A DNA stretch of 64,000 nt from Polyangiaceae bacterium (GTDB lineage Bacteria > Myxococcota_A > Polyangia > Polyangiales > Polyangiaceae), in contig JAHBVX010000007.1 of assembly GCA_019637295.1 (NCBI GenBank), forward strand, positions 372,001 through 436,000, in the 5' to 3' direction. Below, piece after piece: positions 17,051 to 25,716 of this stretch (its first letter is position 1; every line of letters begins with the position of its first letter). Below the pieces are notes generated by a model. It was not told the origin of the DNA. It made no database searches and worked only from the letters and a program-made list of their open reading frames with translations. The translations under genes and the position numbers were made by a program.

Positions 17051-18211
17051 TCAGTAACCAGGCTGTCCGCCGCCGCCTCCGCCGCCCGCTGCCTGCCAGA
17101 TCTCGTTGAGATCGTTGGTGAGGAAGAAAGGCCACAGGAAGAAGTACAGGATGGGGCTCTGGACGTTGGCGTTGACCACGCCGGCCATCTGCTTGGCCTC
17201 GAGCACCTTCGGCGGAAGGTTCCAAATCTGGATGATGTTGAGGATCGGAACGAAGAACAGGATGGGGTTCAGATCGTCCTTCTGACGAAACGCCTTCAGC
17301 TCGTTCACCTCTACCCAGATCAGGTACAGGAAGTAGAAGCCGCACACGAAGCCGATCAGCAGCTGCACGATCGCGTTGCGGGTCTGCCCGATGGGCCCGA
17401 AGCCGCCGGGGGCTCCGCCGTACTGCATCGGCGCGCCGCCGGACGGCACCATGGCGCCCGGAGGTGGTCCGTACCCAGGTGCTCCGCCGGGCGGTGGGCC
17501 GTAGGGGCTCCCGCTCCCCATGGGGTCGCCGGGCGGCGGTCCTCCCATCGGGCCGCCGGGCGGAGGTCCCCCCATCGGGCCGCCGGGCGGCGGTCCACCC
17601 ATCGGACCGCCGGGCGGAGGTCCCCCCATCGGGCCGCCGGGCGGAGGTCCACCCATCGGGCCGCCGGGCGGAGGTCCACCCATCGGGCCGCCCGGAGGAG
17701 GTCCACCCATGGGGCCGCCGGGCGGAGGCCCACCCATCGGCGGTCCACCCATGGGTCCACCCGGGGGAGGTCCACCCATCGGCGGTCCGCCGGGCGCAGG
17801 GCCGCCCATCGGTCCGGGCGGGGGTGCGCCGGGAAACCCACCCGGAGCGGCGAGGGTGCCACCGAGCGGGTCGGCCGCACCACCAAAGGCGGGCGCGGGG
17901 GCCGGACCCGGACCCGGCCCCGGCCCTGGGGCTGGGGGGGCCGCAACGGGCGCGGGAGCGGGCGGCGCCGGGGCCGCACCCGGTGAAGGCGGCGCTACGC
18001 CAAGCATCGTGCCCTTCAGCGCGGGCTTGGGCGCCACCGGGGGTGCCGGCGCAGCCGGAGCGTCACCCGGGCGCGGGGCGGCAGGCGGCGCGTTCATCAT
18101 GAGCATGGTGCCCTTGAACTTGGGCGCCGCCGCACCCTTCAGGTTGAACCCGCACTTCGTGCAGGTTGTCGCGGAGTCCTCGTTCTGCGTCCCACAGTTC
18201 GGGCAAAACAC
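17051..18211 (-). CDS. Zinc-ribbon protein with Pro-Gly repeats and C-terminal membrane domain
   Basis: 386 residues. An N-terminal zinc ribbon (C3, C6, C17, C20) is followed by two KGTML motifs (residues 33-37 and 66-70) in Ala/Pro-rich sequence. Then come about eight PPPGGPMGG repeats and a C-terminal domain with two or three membrane segments (LIGFVCGFYFLYLIWVEV, PILFFVPILNIIQIW, PILYFFLWPFFL) resembling DUF4234. The start is GTG with a very strong GGGAGGTGA site. Function is unknown; the repetitive linker suggests a cytoplasmic binding scaffold tethered to the membrane (inference). Confidence 0.8.
   Translation of the reverse strand: MFCPNCGTQNEDSATTCTKCGFNLKGAAAPKFKGTMLMMNAPPAAPRPGDAPAAPAPPVAPKPALKGTMLGVAPPSPGAAPAPPAPAPVAAPPAPGPGPGPGPAPAPAFGGAADPLGGTLAAPGGFPGAPPPGPMGGPAPGGPPMGGPPPGGPMGGPPMGGPPPGGPMGGPPPGGPMGGPPPGGPMGGPPPGGPMGGPPPGGPMGGPPPGGPMGGPPPGGPMGGPPPGDPMGSGSPYGPPPGGAPGYGPPPGAMVPSGGAPMQYGGAPGGFGPIGQTRNAIVQLLIGFVCGFYFLYLIWVEVNELKAFRQKDDLNPILFFVPILNIIQIWNLPPKVLEAKQMAGVVNANVQSPILYFFLWPFFLTNDLNEIWQAAGGGGGGGQPGY
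17521..17815 (-). repeat. 27-bp tandem repeat encoding PPPGGPMGG
   Basis: Approximately eight copies of a 27-base unit, interrupted by shorter PPMGG-coding units, all in frame inside the zinc-ribbon gene. Copies differ mostly at third positions (for example gga/ggc and ccc/cca), so the protein sequence is being preserved while the DNA drifts. Exact ends are approximate. Confidence 0.85.
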
Positions 18212-18457
18212 AAATCACCTCCCGATCGTTTCGATCGACCAGCGCGCAGAGCCTACACATGGTCTCGTCGGATTCTCAAGAGATTCGAACACCTTTTCGT
18301 CCAGGGCGTCCCCCGGGCGCGCCCCGTCCAGTGCAGTCTTGACACGCTGGAAGGCCGCTCACTACGGTGCGCTCGCCCGGGGTCCCGGGCGGCCAGAGCG
18401 CCGGGCAGCAGCCCCGCTCGGCACCCACTGCGTCTGTCACGAGAAGACAAACCGGCC

Positions 18458-18940
18458 ATGGCTTTTTCCCTGACTGGGGAGCAAGAGCGAGAGTTCGAGA
18501 AGATCCTCGCGCGGTATCCCAACAAGATGGCGGCATGCATCCCGGTGCTGCACCTCTGCCAAGGAGCCAACGGCAACTGGGTGAGCGACGAGGTCATCAC
18601 CTTCGTCGCCGACCGGCTCGGCCTCAGCACCGCGCATGTCGCTGGGGTCACCACGTTCTACACCCTCTTCAATCGACACAAGCCTGGCGAGCACCAGGTG
18701 TGGGTGTGTCGCACGCTGTCCTGCGCGCTGCGAGGCAGCGACAAGGTCCTGGCGCACTGCAAGAAGCGACTGAAGATCGAGGAGGGGGAGACCACGAAGG
18801 ACGGAAAGATCACGCTCCGCACGGCAGAGTGTCTGGCGTCCTGCGGCAGCGCGCCGATGATGCAGGTCGACAAGTCCTACCACGAAGATCTGACCATCGA
18901 GCGGGTGGACGAAATCCTCAATCGGCTGCTCGAGAGTTGA
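18458..18940 (+). CDS. nuoE: NADH-quinone oxidoreductase subunit E
   Basis: 160 residues. The thioredoxin-like [2Fe-2S] domain has its four ligands at C84 and C89 (CRTLSC), and C125 and C129 (CLASC). The N-terminal helical part contains GVTTFYTLF, as in other NuoE proteins. It forms part of the NADH-oxidising module with NuoF and NuoG. It is the first gene of a seven-gene operon and follows a 246-base divergent region shared with the zinc-ribbon gene. Confidence 0.95.
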   Translation: MAFSLTGEQEREFEKILARYPNKMAACIPVLHLCQGANGNWVSDEVITFVADRLGLSTAHVAGVTTFYTLFNRHKPGEHQVWVCRTLSCALRGSDKVLAHCKKRLKIEEGETTKDGKITLRTAECLASCGSAPMMQVDKSYHEDLTIERVDEILNRLLES

Positions 18941-18950
18941 GAAGCGAGCC

Positions 18951-20315
18951 ATGCTGAAGCGAACCACGTACTTGTCTCACGGCTACGACGACCCCTCCGG
19001 TCACACCCTGGCCGCCTACGAGAAGGTGGGAGGCTACCAGGGGGCCCGCAAGGCGCTCGCGCTGAGCCGCGAGGCGGTCGTGGACGAGGTCAAGAAGGCA
19101 CACATCCGCGGCCGCGGCGGGGCGGGCTTCGACTGCGGCACGAAGTGGAGCTTCATGCCCAAGCAGGGCCAGAAGCCCCACTACTTGGTGATCAACGCGG
19201 ACGAGGGTGAGCCCGGCACCTTCAAGGATCGCACCATCATGGAGCGCAACCCGCACTCCCTGATCGAGGGCTGCATCATCGGCGCTTACGGGATCGGCGC
19301 ACACGTCGCGTACATCTACGTGCGCGACGAGCTCCACCTCGCCAAGGAGCGCCTGTGGGGCGCCATCGAGGAGGCGAAGGCCAAGGGCTATCTCGGCGCT
19401 CGGCCCCTCGGCAAGGACCACCCGGTCGAGGTGGTCGTGCACACCGGGGCTGGCGCCTACATCTGCGGTGAAGAGACGGCGCTCTTGAACTCGCTCGAGG
19501 GCAAGCGCGGCGAGCCACGACTCAAGCCGCCGTTCCCGGCGCAGTTCGGCGCCTTCGGCTGTCCGAGCACGGTGAACAACGTCGAGACCATCGCGGTCGT
19601 GCCGACCGTGTTTCAGGTCGGCGGGGACACCTTCAGCCGGGTCTCGGCGCTGCACGAGTTCAATGACGGCGGCGCGCGGCTGTTCGGTGTCAGCGGGCAT
19701 GTGGCGCGGCCGGGGGTGTACGAGTGCGCCGTGGGCCTCACGCTGCGGGAGTTGATCTACGACTTGGGCGGCGGGCTCTCGACCGGCAAGGAGATCCTGG
19801 GGGTGATCCCCGGCGGCTCGAGCTGCCCGGTGCATCGCCCGGACGAGATCGTCGACGTGCCCAACGACCCCCGCTTCGAGCCCTACAACGGCAAGAGCAT
19901 CCTCGATCTGCCGCTCGGGGTGGACACGTTCCGGGCGGCTGGGGGCATGCTCGGGACCTGCTGCGCCATCGTCTTGTCCGACGAAGCGGACCCGGTCCTG
20001 GCCTTCCACAACCTGATGCGCTTCTACCGCCACGAGTCGTGCGGTCAGTGCACGCCCTGCCGCGAGGGCTGCGGCTGGATGGAGCGCATCGCAGACAAGC
20101 TCTTGGCCGGGACGGCGACGATGGACGAGCTGGATCAGATCAGCGAGATCGCCTCGGACATCACCGGCAACACCATCTGCGCGTTCGGCGACGGCGCAGC
20201 GCAGCCGGCGCTGTCCTTCGTGCGCAAGTATCGCTCGCACTTCGAGGACTACATCCACACGGGCGGTAAGGGCCAGACCCGGCGGCTCGTGTCCGCCGCC
20301 GAGGTGAGCACATGA
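18951..20315 (+). CDS. nuoF: NADH-quinone oxidoreductase subunit F
   Basis: 454 residues. The FMN/NADH site shows GRGGAGFDCGTKW and NADEGEPGTFKDR. The [4Fe-4S] N3 ligands are C364, C367 and C370 (SCGQCTPC), with C410 (NTICAFGDGA). It oxidises NADH and passes electrons to the iron-sulfur chain. It begins ten bases after nuoE. Its stop overlaps nuoJ (ATGA), so nuoG, nuoH and nuoI are absent from their usual place. Confidence 0.97.
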   Translation: MLKRTTYLSHGYDDPSGHTLAAYEKVGGYQGARKALALSREAVVDEVKKAHIRGRGGAGFDCGTKWSFMPKQGQKPHYLVINADEGEPGTFKDRTIMERNPHSLIEGCIIGAYGIGAHVAYIYVRDELHLAKERLWGAIEEAKAKGYLGARPLGKDHPVEVVVHTGAGAYICGEETALLNSLEGKRGEPRLKPPFPAQFGAFGCPSTVNNVETIAVVPTVFQVGGDTFSRVSALHEFNDGGARLFGVSGHVARPGVYECAVGLTLRELIYDLGGGLSTGKEILGVIPGGSSCPVHRPDEIVDVPNDPRFEPYNGKSILDLPLGVDTFRAAGGMLGTCCAIVLSDEADPVLAFHNLMRFYRHESCGQCTPCREGCGWMERIADKLLAGTATMDELDQISEIASDITGNTICAFGDGAAQPALSFVRKYRSHFEDYIHTGGKGQTRRLVSAAEVST

Positions 20316-20929
20316 ACGCCGGCAACGCACTCTTCATCGTCGGCGCATTGCTCTGCCTCGTGGGCGCCTTGTCGACGGTGATCGCGCGCAGCCCGATCCG
20401 CGCCGCCATGGGCCTGCTGATCACCATCATCGGGATTGCGTCGCTGTTCCTCAAGCTGTCCGCGCAGTTCCTGGCGGCGATTCAGATCATCGTGTACGCC
20501 GGCGCGGTCGTGGTGCTGTTCGTGTTCGTGATCATGCTCATCGGCGCGGACACCAGCGCTGGACCGCCCAAGTCGGGGGGCTCGGTCGGGTCACGGATCG
20601 TCGCCGGCGGCGGCATGGCGGTGCTCTCGGGCCTGGGCCTGCTGCTCCTGGCGCGTTTCGACGGGCAGCCCGTGCGCTTCGGACCGGCCGCGGTCGGCCA
20701 CGGCGACGTGGAGGCCGTCGGCGGGCTGCTGTTCCGCGAGGCCATCATCCCCTTCGAGTTGGCGACGGCGCTGCTGATCGTGGCGGTGATTGGAGCCATC
20801 GCCGTGGCGCGCAGCAAGGCGCGCCCGCGGCCCGCGCCGCCGGAGAGCCACGAGTCCAAGCGGCTGTTCCACGGTCCGCTGCACCCGCGGGACGCCCAGC
20901 GCCCCCTCAGCAAGGAGCCCGCCGAATGA
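20312..20929 (+). CDS. nuoJ: NADH-quinone oxidoreductase subunit J
   Basis: 205 residues with five membrane segments. The conserved stretch AIQIIVYAGAVVVLFVFVIM is the hallmark of NuoJ helix 3, which includes the pi-bulge region important for proton transfer. The C-terminal tail after the last helix is a Pro/Arg-rich cytoplasmic extension of about 35 residues. It overlaps both neighbours by four bases, consistent with tight translational coupling. Confidence 0.94.
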   Translation: MNAGNALFIVGALLCLVGALSTVIARSPIRAAMGLLITIIGIASLFLKLSAQFLAAIQIIVYAGAVVVLFVFVIMLIGADTSAGPPKSGGSVGSRIVAGGGMAVLSGLGLLLLARFDGQPVRFGPAAVGHGDVEAVGGLLFREAIIPFELATALLIVAVIGAIAVARSKARPRPAPPESHESKRLFHGPLHPRDAQRPLSKEPAE

Positions 20930-21243
20930 GCGCCCTGGGCTACGTGCTCGAGCACTATGTGGTGCTCTCCGCTCTGCTCTTCACCATCGGGGCGATCGGC
21001 TTCCTGGTTCGCCGCAACGTGCTCATCCAGCTGATGAGCATCGAGCTGATGCTCAACGCCATCAACCTGCTGCTGGTGGCCTACAACCGGCAACACGGCG
21101 GTCCGATGACGGGCCAACTGTTCGCCTTCTTCATCATCGCCGTCGCGGCAGCCGAGGCCGCCGTTGGGCTGGCGATCATCTTGTCCTACTACCGGCTCAA
21201 AGCTTCGGTCCACAGCGACGAAGCGGATGCCCTGAAGCACTGA
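20926..21243 (+). CDS. nuoK: NADH-quinone oxidoreductase subunit K
   Basis: 105 residues with three membrane helices, the normal length. Conserved glutamates lie in the helices within LMSIELMLNAINLLLVAY and AAAEAAVGLAIILSYY, and these are part of the proton pathway. The start overlaps the nuoJ stop and nuoL begins ten bases after the stop. Confidence 0.96.
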   Translation: MSALGYVLEHYVVLSALLFTIGAIGFLVRRNVLIQLMSIELMLNAINLLLVAYNRQHGGPMTGQLFAFFIIAVAAAEAAVGLAIILSYYRLKASVHSDEADALKH

Positions 21244-21253
21244 AGGGTACCCC

Positions 21254-23848
21254 GTGGAAGCTCTGGTCAAGGTCTTTCCAGCCAACGATTTCTCGCTCCT
21301 GGCGGTGATCCTGTGTCTGCCGCTGATCGGCGCGTTCATCAACGGCGTGTTCGGCAAACGACTCGGGCGCGAGGGTGTCACGCTCATGGCGCTCGCGGCG
21401 GTGGGCGGCTCGTTCCTCGCAGCGGTCGTGTCGTTCCTGGTCCTCCGCCAGGCGCAGGCGGGCTCGGAGCAGGCCGCGCGCCTGACGTACGTCGCCTGGG
21501 ACTGGCTCAGCGTGAGTGGTCGCCACGACCTCGGGTCGATCCCCATCAAGGTGGCGTTCTCGCTCGATGCGCTGAACGCGACCATGTGCCTGGTGGTCAC
21601 TGGGGTAGGCTTTCTGATCCACCTGTACTCGACCAAGTACATGGAGAAGGACCCGGGCTATCACCGGTTCTTCGCCTACTTGAACCTGTTCATCTTCTCG
21701 ATGCTGGTGCTGATCCTGGGGGACAGCCTGCCCATCTTGTTCGTGGGCTGGGAGGGCGTGGGGTTGTGCAGCTACCTGCTCATCGGCTTTTGGTTCACGG
21801 ACGAGAAGAACGCCCAAGCCGGCAAGAAGGCCTTCATCGTCAATCGCATCGGCGACTTCGGGCTGCTCGTCGCGATGGCGCTGTTCGTCTACCACGTGGG
21901 GGCGCTCGACTGGATTGGCATCGAGGGTGGCCGCAGCCGCTTGCTCGAGCCGGTCAAGCTGTGGCCGATCGGGAACGTCGTGCCGCTCAGTAGCGCGCTA
22001 CCCGAGAGCGCCGCGGCATGGCTCAACACGCCGCGCTACGTCACCGCGGCGTCGCTGGTCGGCCTGGCCTTGTTCCTGGGTTGCGCCGGCAAGAGCGCGC
22101 AGATCCCGCTGTACGTCTGGCTGCCGGACGCCATGGCGGGTCCTACGCCGGTCAGCGCGCTGATCCACGCCGCCACGATGGTGACCGCAGGTGTGTACCT
22201 GGTCTGTCGCCTGTCATCGGTGTTCGTGCTCGCGCCCGCCGTGATGTTCACCATCGCGCTGGTCGGTGCACTCACCGCGCTACTCGCCGCGAGCATCGCC
22301 TTCGCGCAGAACGACATCAAGAAGGTGCTCGCCTACTCCACGGTGAGTCAGCTCGGCTACATGTTCCTGGGCGTAGGGGTGGGCGCGTTCAGCGCAGGGT
22401 TCTTCCACGTCGTGACCCACGCCTTCTTCAAGGCCTGTCTGTTCCTCGGCGCCGGCAGCGTGATCTACGCGATGCACAAGCGTATCCACGACACGGACAC
22501 GTCGCAGGACATGCGCAAGATGGGCGGGATGAAGAAGTACATGCCGGTCACCTTCGCCACCTTCGTGGGGGCGTGGGTGGCCATCATCGGCTTCCCGGGG
22601 ACCAGCGGCTTCTTCTCCAAGGACGAGATCCTGCTCAAGGCCCTGACCAGCCAGATCCAGAGCCCGCTGCCCGGCGGCAAGATCACCCAGATGACCCGCG
22701 CGGGGGAGCAGACGGTGCTCGAGCTGTGGCAGTGGCCGAGCTGGGGCAATCAGGTGCTGTTCGCCATGGGCGTCGTGGGCGCCGTGATGACGGCGTTCTA
22801 CATGTCCCGCTTGGTGTTCGGGATCTTCTGGGGTGACTTCAAGGGCTGGACCATCAAGAGGAAGTGGAAGGCGCCCGCGCACCACGACCACGACGATCAC
22901 GACCACCCTCATCACCACCATGACCCCGACGAGCCGCTCGAGGGCCCCGCGCCCGTCGAGAGCCCCTGGCAGATGTGGCTGCCGCTGGCGGTGCTCGCGG
23001 CGTTGTCGCTCGGCGGCGGCTTCCTCAACGCCCACCTCTTGCACCTGCACCCGATGGACGACTGGCTCGGTCCGGTGTTCGCGACCGCGGCCCAGAACGT
23101 GACCGCGGCGGAGGGCGGGCTGTCCCTGGTGCTCGCCTTCGGCATCGGCGCTTTCGCCCTCGGGCTCGGCGCCGCCTACTGGGTCTACCGGCTGCAGGGC
23201 GGGGAGCCGGCGCGCGCCTTCGTCGAGCGGATGCCCGGGCTGCACCGCTGGGCGCAGGACAAGTTCTACGTGGACGAGGCGTACGACGAGGCGGTGGTGG
23301 AGTCCGCCGCCGCGCTGGCGGACACGGCCGCCGCAGCCGACAAGTACGTCGTCGACGGCATCGTCGCCAAGCTGACCTCCGGCGTCGTGCAACTGGCGGG
23401 AGCTGGGCTGAGGTTCGTTCAGACCGGCAAGGTGCACACCTACGCGGCTGTGATGGTGGTCGGTACGGCCGCGGTCGGCTGGTTCTTGATCGCGCCGCAC
23501 GCTCAGGCCCGGACGGTGCATCAGAGCGCCGGTCAGTACGGCGTCGTGGCCGCGCCGGGTTTTGGCTACCAGTACCGCTGGGACACGGACGGGGACGGGC
23601 AGTGGGACTCGGAGGAGTTCTCCAGTCAAATGCAGCAGGACGTCACGCTGGGCTTTGGTGAGAACAAGACGCTGCGCTTGCAGGTGAAGAACGCCTTTGG
23701 ACGCACCGCCGAGCGCAGCATCACCGTCTCCCGCCCGAAGCTCGACCCCACGCGCGGGCCGGCCACGGTGATTCAGATCGAGCAGCAACCCGACGGGACC
23801 GTGCGGGGAGTCCTGCCCGGGCAGCAGCCGACCGGAGGTGTCCAGTGA
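21254..23848 (+). CDS. nuoL: NADH-quinone oxidoreductase subunit L with extra C-terminal domain
   Basis: 864 residues, about 250 more than E. coli NuoL. The antiporter-like core is intact, with GWEGVGLCSYLLIGFW, the discontinuous-helix region KSAQIPLYVWLPDAM and AQNDIKKVLAYSTVSQLGYM. A His/Asp-rich loop occupies about residues 540-564 (HHDHDDHDHPHHHHD). After the last helix (about 731-750) a soluble region includes YRWDTDGDGQWDSEEF and a beta-rich stretch ending ERSITVSR, like a PKD fold with an acidic calcium-type loop. The start is GTG. Confidence 0.94.
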   Translation: MEALVKVFPANDFSLLAVILCLPLIGAFINGVFGKRLGREGVTLMALAAVGGSFLAAVVSFLVLRQAQAGSEQAARLTYVAWDWLSVSGRHDLGSIPIKVAFSLDALNATMCLVVTGVGFLIHLYSTKYMEKDPGYHRFFAYLNLFIFSMLVLILGDSLPILFVGWEGVGLCSYLLIGFWFTDEKNAQAGKKAFIVNRIGDFGLLVAMALFVYHVGALDWIGIEGGRSRLLEPVKLWPIGNVVPLSSALPESAAAWLNTPRYVTAASLVGLALFLGCAGKSAQIPLYVWLPDAMAGPTPVSALIHAATMVTAGVYLVCRLSSVFVLAPAVMFTIALVGALTALLAASIAFAQNDIKKVLAYSTVSQLGYMFLGVGVGAFSAGFFHVVTHAFFKACLFLGAGSVIYAMHKRIHDTDTSQDMRKMGGMKKYMPVTFATFVGAWVAIIGFPGTSGFFSKDEILLKALTSQIQSPLPGGKITQMTRAGEQTVLELWQWPSWGNQVLFAMGVVGAVMTAFYMSRLVFGIFWGDFKGWTIKRKWKAPAHHDHDDHDHPHHHHDPDEPLEGPAPVESPWQMWLPLAVLAALSLGGGFLNAHLLHLHPMDDWLGPVFATAAQNVTAAEGGLSLVLAFGIGAFALGLGAAYWVYRLQGGEPARAFVERMPGLHRWAQDKFYVDEAYDEAVVESAAALADTAAAADKYVVDGIVAKLTSGVVQLAGAGLRFVQTGKVHTYAAVMVVGTAAVGWFLIAPHAQARTVHQSAGQYGVVAAPGFGYQYRWDTDGDGQWDSEEFSSQMQQDVTLGFGENKTLRLQVKNAFGRTAERSITVSRPKLDPTRGPATVIQIEQQPDGTVRGVLPGQQPTGGVQ

Positions 23849-25716
23849 GCCCTGCCACGAAGGCCGTGTTCGAGCTGGTGCCCTACCTGCTCGCTTTTGG
23901 CGTCGGCGCGCTGATACCGCGGCGTCAAGGCACCCTCGAGCGCGTCGCGATCGGCGTGGTGGCAGCGCTGTCGCTCGCGCTCGTCCGCGGCCTGTGGCCC
24001 GCAGCAGCAGACGCTGCCACCCCGGCGGTGGCCCCTCCGGAGGAGTGGCCGCACCTGCTGAACGTGATCGTGTTCGTGCCCATCCTGGGCGCCCTGTTCG
24101 TGCTGTTCCTTCCGCGCCAGACGCCCGCGCTGCTGCGGCGCGTGACCATGGGTGTGCTGGGGCTCGACTTGTTGGCGTCCCTGATGCTGCTGCGCGTGCC
24201 GATGAGCCGCGGGTGGCACTTCCAGTACGTCGTCGATTGGCTGCCGAGCTTTGGCATCCGCTACCACGTCGCCATCGACGGCGTGAGCCTGTGGATGGTG
24301 CTGCTGTCGACGGTCACCACCCCCATCGCGGCCTACGTGTCCTTCGGCAGCATCAAGAAGCGCACCAAGGAGCTGTGCTTCTCGATCTTGCTCCTGCACG
24401 GCGCCATGCTGGGGGCCTTCGTCTCGCTCGATCTCTTCCTGTTCTACGTGTTCTGGGAGCTGATGCTCGTGCCGATGATCATCCTGATCGGCGTGTGGGG
24501 CGGCGTGGAGAAGATCAAGGCGGCGTACAAGTTCTTCCTCTACACCATGGCGGGCAGCGTGCTCATGCTCGCGGCCATCTTGTACCTGGTGTGGACCCAC
24601 AAGAGCCTCGCTGGCTACGCGACCTTCGACTACCTGGCGCTGGCCAACGTGGTACTGCCGCGCACCGCCGCCTGGCTGTGCTTTGGCGCCTTTGCGCTCG
24701 CGTTCGTGATCAAAGTGCCGATGTTCCCGCTGCACACCTGGTTGCCGGATGCGCACGTGCAGGCGCCGACCGGGGGTTCCATCATCTTGGCAGCCGTCCT
24801 GCTCAAGCTTGGCACTTATGGCTACATCCGCTTCTGCATGGGCCTGTTTGGCGGCCCGGCCTGGAGCGCCGCGGCGAACCTCGCTGGGCTCGCCGTAGGC
24901 GGCGGCATCCTGTACGGCGCGCTGGTCGCCTGGCGGCAGGATGACATCAAGCGCCTGGTGGCCTACTCCTCGGTCGCGCACATGGGCTTCGTGATGCTGG
25001 GGCTGTTCAGCGGTACGCGGCCCGGCGTCGAGGGCGCCATCCTGCAGATGGTCAATCACGGCATCTCCACGGGCGCGCTCTTCTTGCTCGTGGGCGTGAT
25101 CTACGACCGCCGTCACACCCGCGAGGTGCGCGAGTTCGGAGGCCTGGCCAAGGTGATGCCCGTGTACGCGGCCGTGTTCGTGCTCGTCACCATGTCGAGC
25201 ATCGGCGTTCCCGGCACCAACGGCTTCGTCGGCGAGTTCATGATCATCATGGGCACGTTCGTCTCGCTGCCCCTCGGCTCCCACGGCGGGCTGCAGGCCG
25301 TGCTGGCGGCGTTCGGTGTGATCCTGGCGGCGGTCTACATGCTCGCGGTCGTGCAGAAGATGTTCTTCGGCCCGCTGACGAACCCGAAGAACGCGCAGCT
25401 CTCCGATCTGAACGTGAGGGAGACTATCGCGCTGGCGCCGCTGGTGGCCCTCATCTTCATCATCGGCCTGTTCCCCTCGCTGTTCCTCGAGCGAACGCGA
25501 GACTCGGTCCAGGTGGTGCTCGAGCGCTACACCGAGGGGCGCAAGTCGTTCCAAGAGATGGATCCGAGCTCCACCGTCGCGCGCTTGCTGCCCCGGCGCG
25601 GTGGGGCGCTCGAGACTGGCTACCCGGAGCCGCCGGGTCAGGTTGACGCCAAGCCCCCCGACCCCAGCACTCCCGAAGCGGAAGCCGCGCTCGACCCGCA
25701 GCAGGGGCAACCATGA
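23845..25716 (+). CDS. nuoM: NADH-quinone oxidoreductase subunit M
   Basis: 623 residues. The proton-channel core includes the Glu-bearing helix VFWELMLVPMIILIGVWGG, FALAFVIKVPMFPLHTWLPD and DIKRLVAYSSVAHMGFVMLG. It starts at a GTG overlapping the nuoL stop. Compared with E. coli NuoM (about 510 residues) it has extra length at both ends, notably a hydrophilic Pro-rich C-terminal tail of about 60 residues. It pumps protons as one of three antiporter-like subunits. Confidence 0.95.
   Translation: MSPATKAVFELVPYLLAFGVGALIPRRQGTLERVAIGVVAALSLALVRGLWPAAADAATPAVAPPEEWPHLLNVIVFVPILGALFVLFLPRQTPALLRRVTMGVLGLDLLASLMLLRVPMSRGWHFQYVVDWLPSFGIRYHVAIDGVSLWMVLLSTVTTPIAAYVSFGSIKKRTKELCFSILLLHGAMLGAFVSLDLFLFYVFWELMLVPMIILIGVWGGVEKIKAAYKFFLYTMAGSVLMLAAILYLVWTHKSLAGYATFDYLALANVVLPRTAAWLCFGAFALAFVIKVPMFPLHTWLPDAHVQAPTGGSIILAAVLLKLGTYGYIRFCMGLFGGPAWSAAANLAGLAVGGGILYGALVAWRQDDIKRLVAYSSVAHMGFVMLGLFSGTRPGVEGAILQMVNHGISTGALFLLVGVIYDRRHTREVREFGGLAKVMPVYAAVFVLVTMSSIGVPGTNGFVGEFMIIMGTFVSLPLGSHGGLQAVLAAFGVILAAVYMLAVVQKMFFGPLTNPKNAQLSDLNVRETIALAPLVALIFIIGLFPSLFLERTRDSVQVVLERYTEGRKSFQEMDPSSTVARLLPRRGGALETGYPEPPGQVDAKPPDPSTPEAEAALDPQQGQP

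Noticed and set aside
17521-17815. A possible CRISPR array, because of regularly spaced repeats.
   Set aside because: The units are directly tandem, in frame and encode PPPGGPMGG; there are no unique spacers and no cas genes.
18223-18237. The CGATCG-TTT-CGATCG palindrome just upstream of the zinc-ribbon gene's ribosome site, as a regulatory element.
   Set aside because: CGATCG is common in GC-rich genomes; the position is suggestive but there is no second copy or other support.
22280-25710. Long minus-strand frames opposite nuoL and nuoM (502 and 645 residues).
   Set aside because: Their His/Arg/Glu-rich composition mirrors the hydrophobic codons of the nuo genes; no domain is recognisable.
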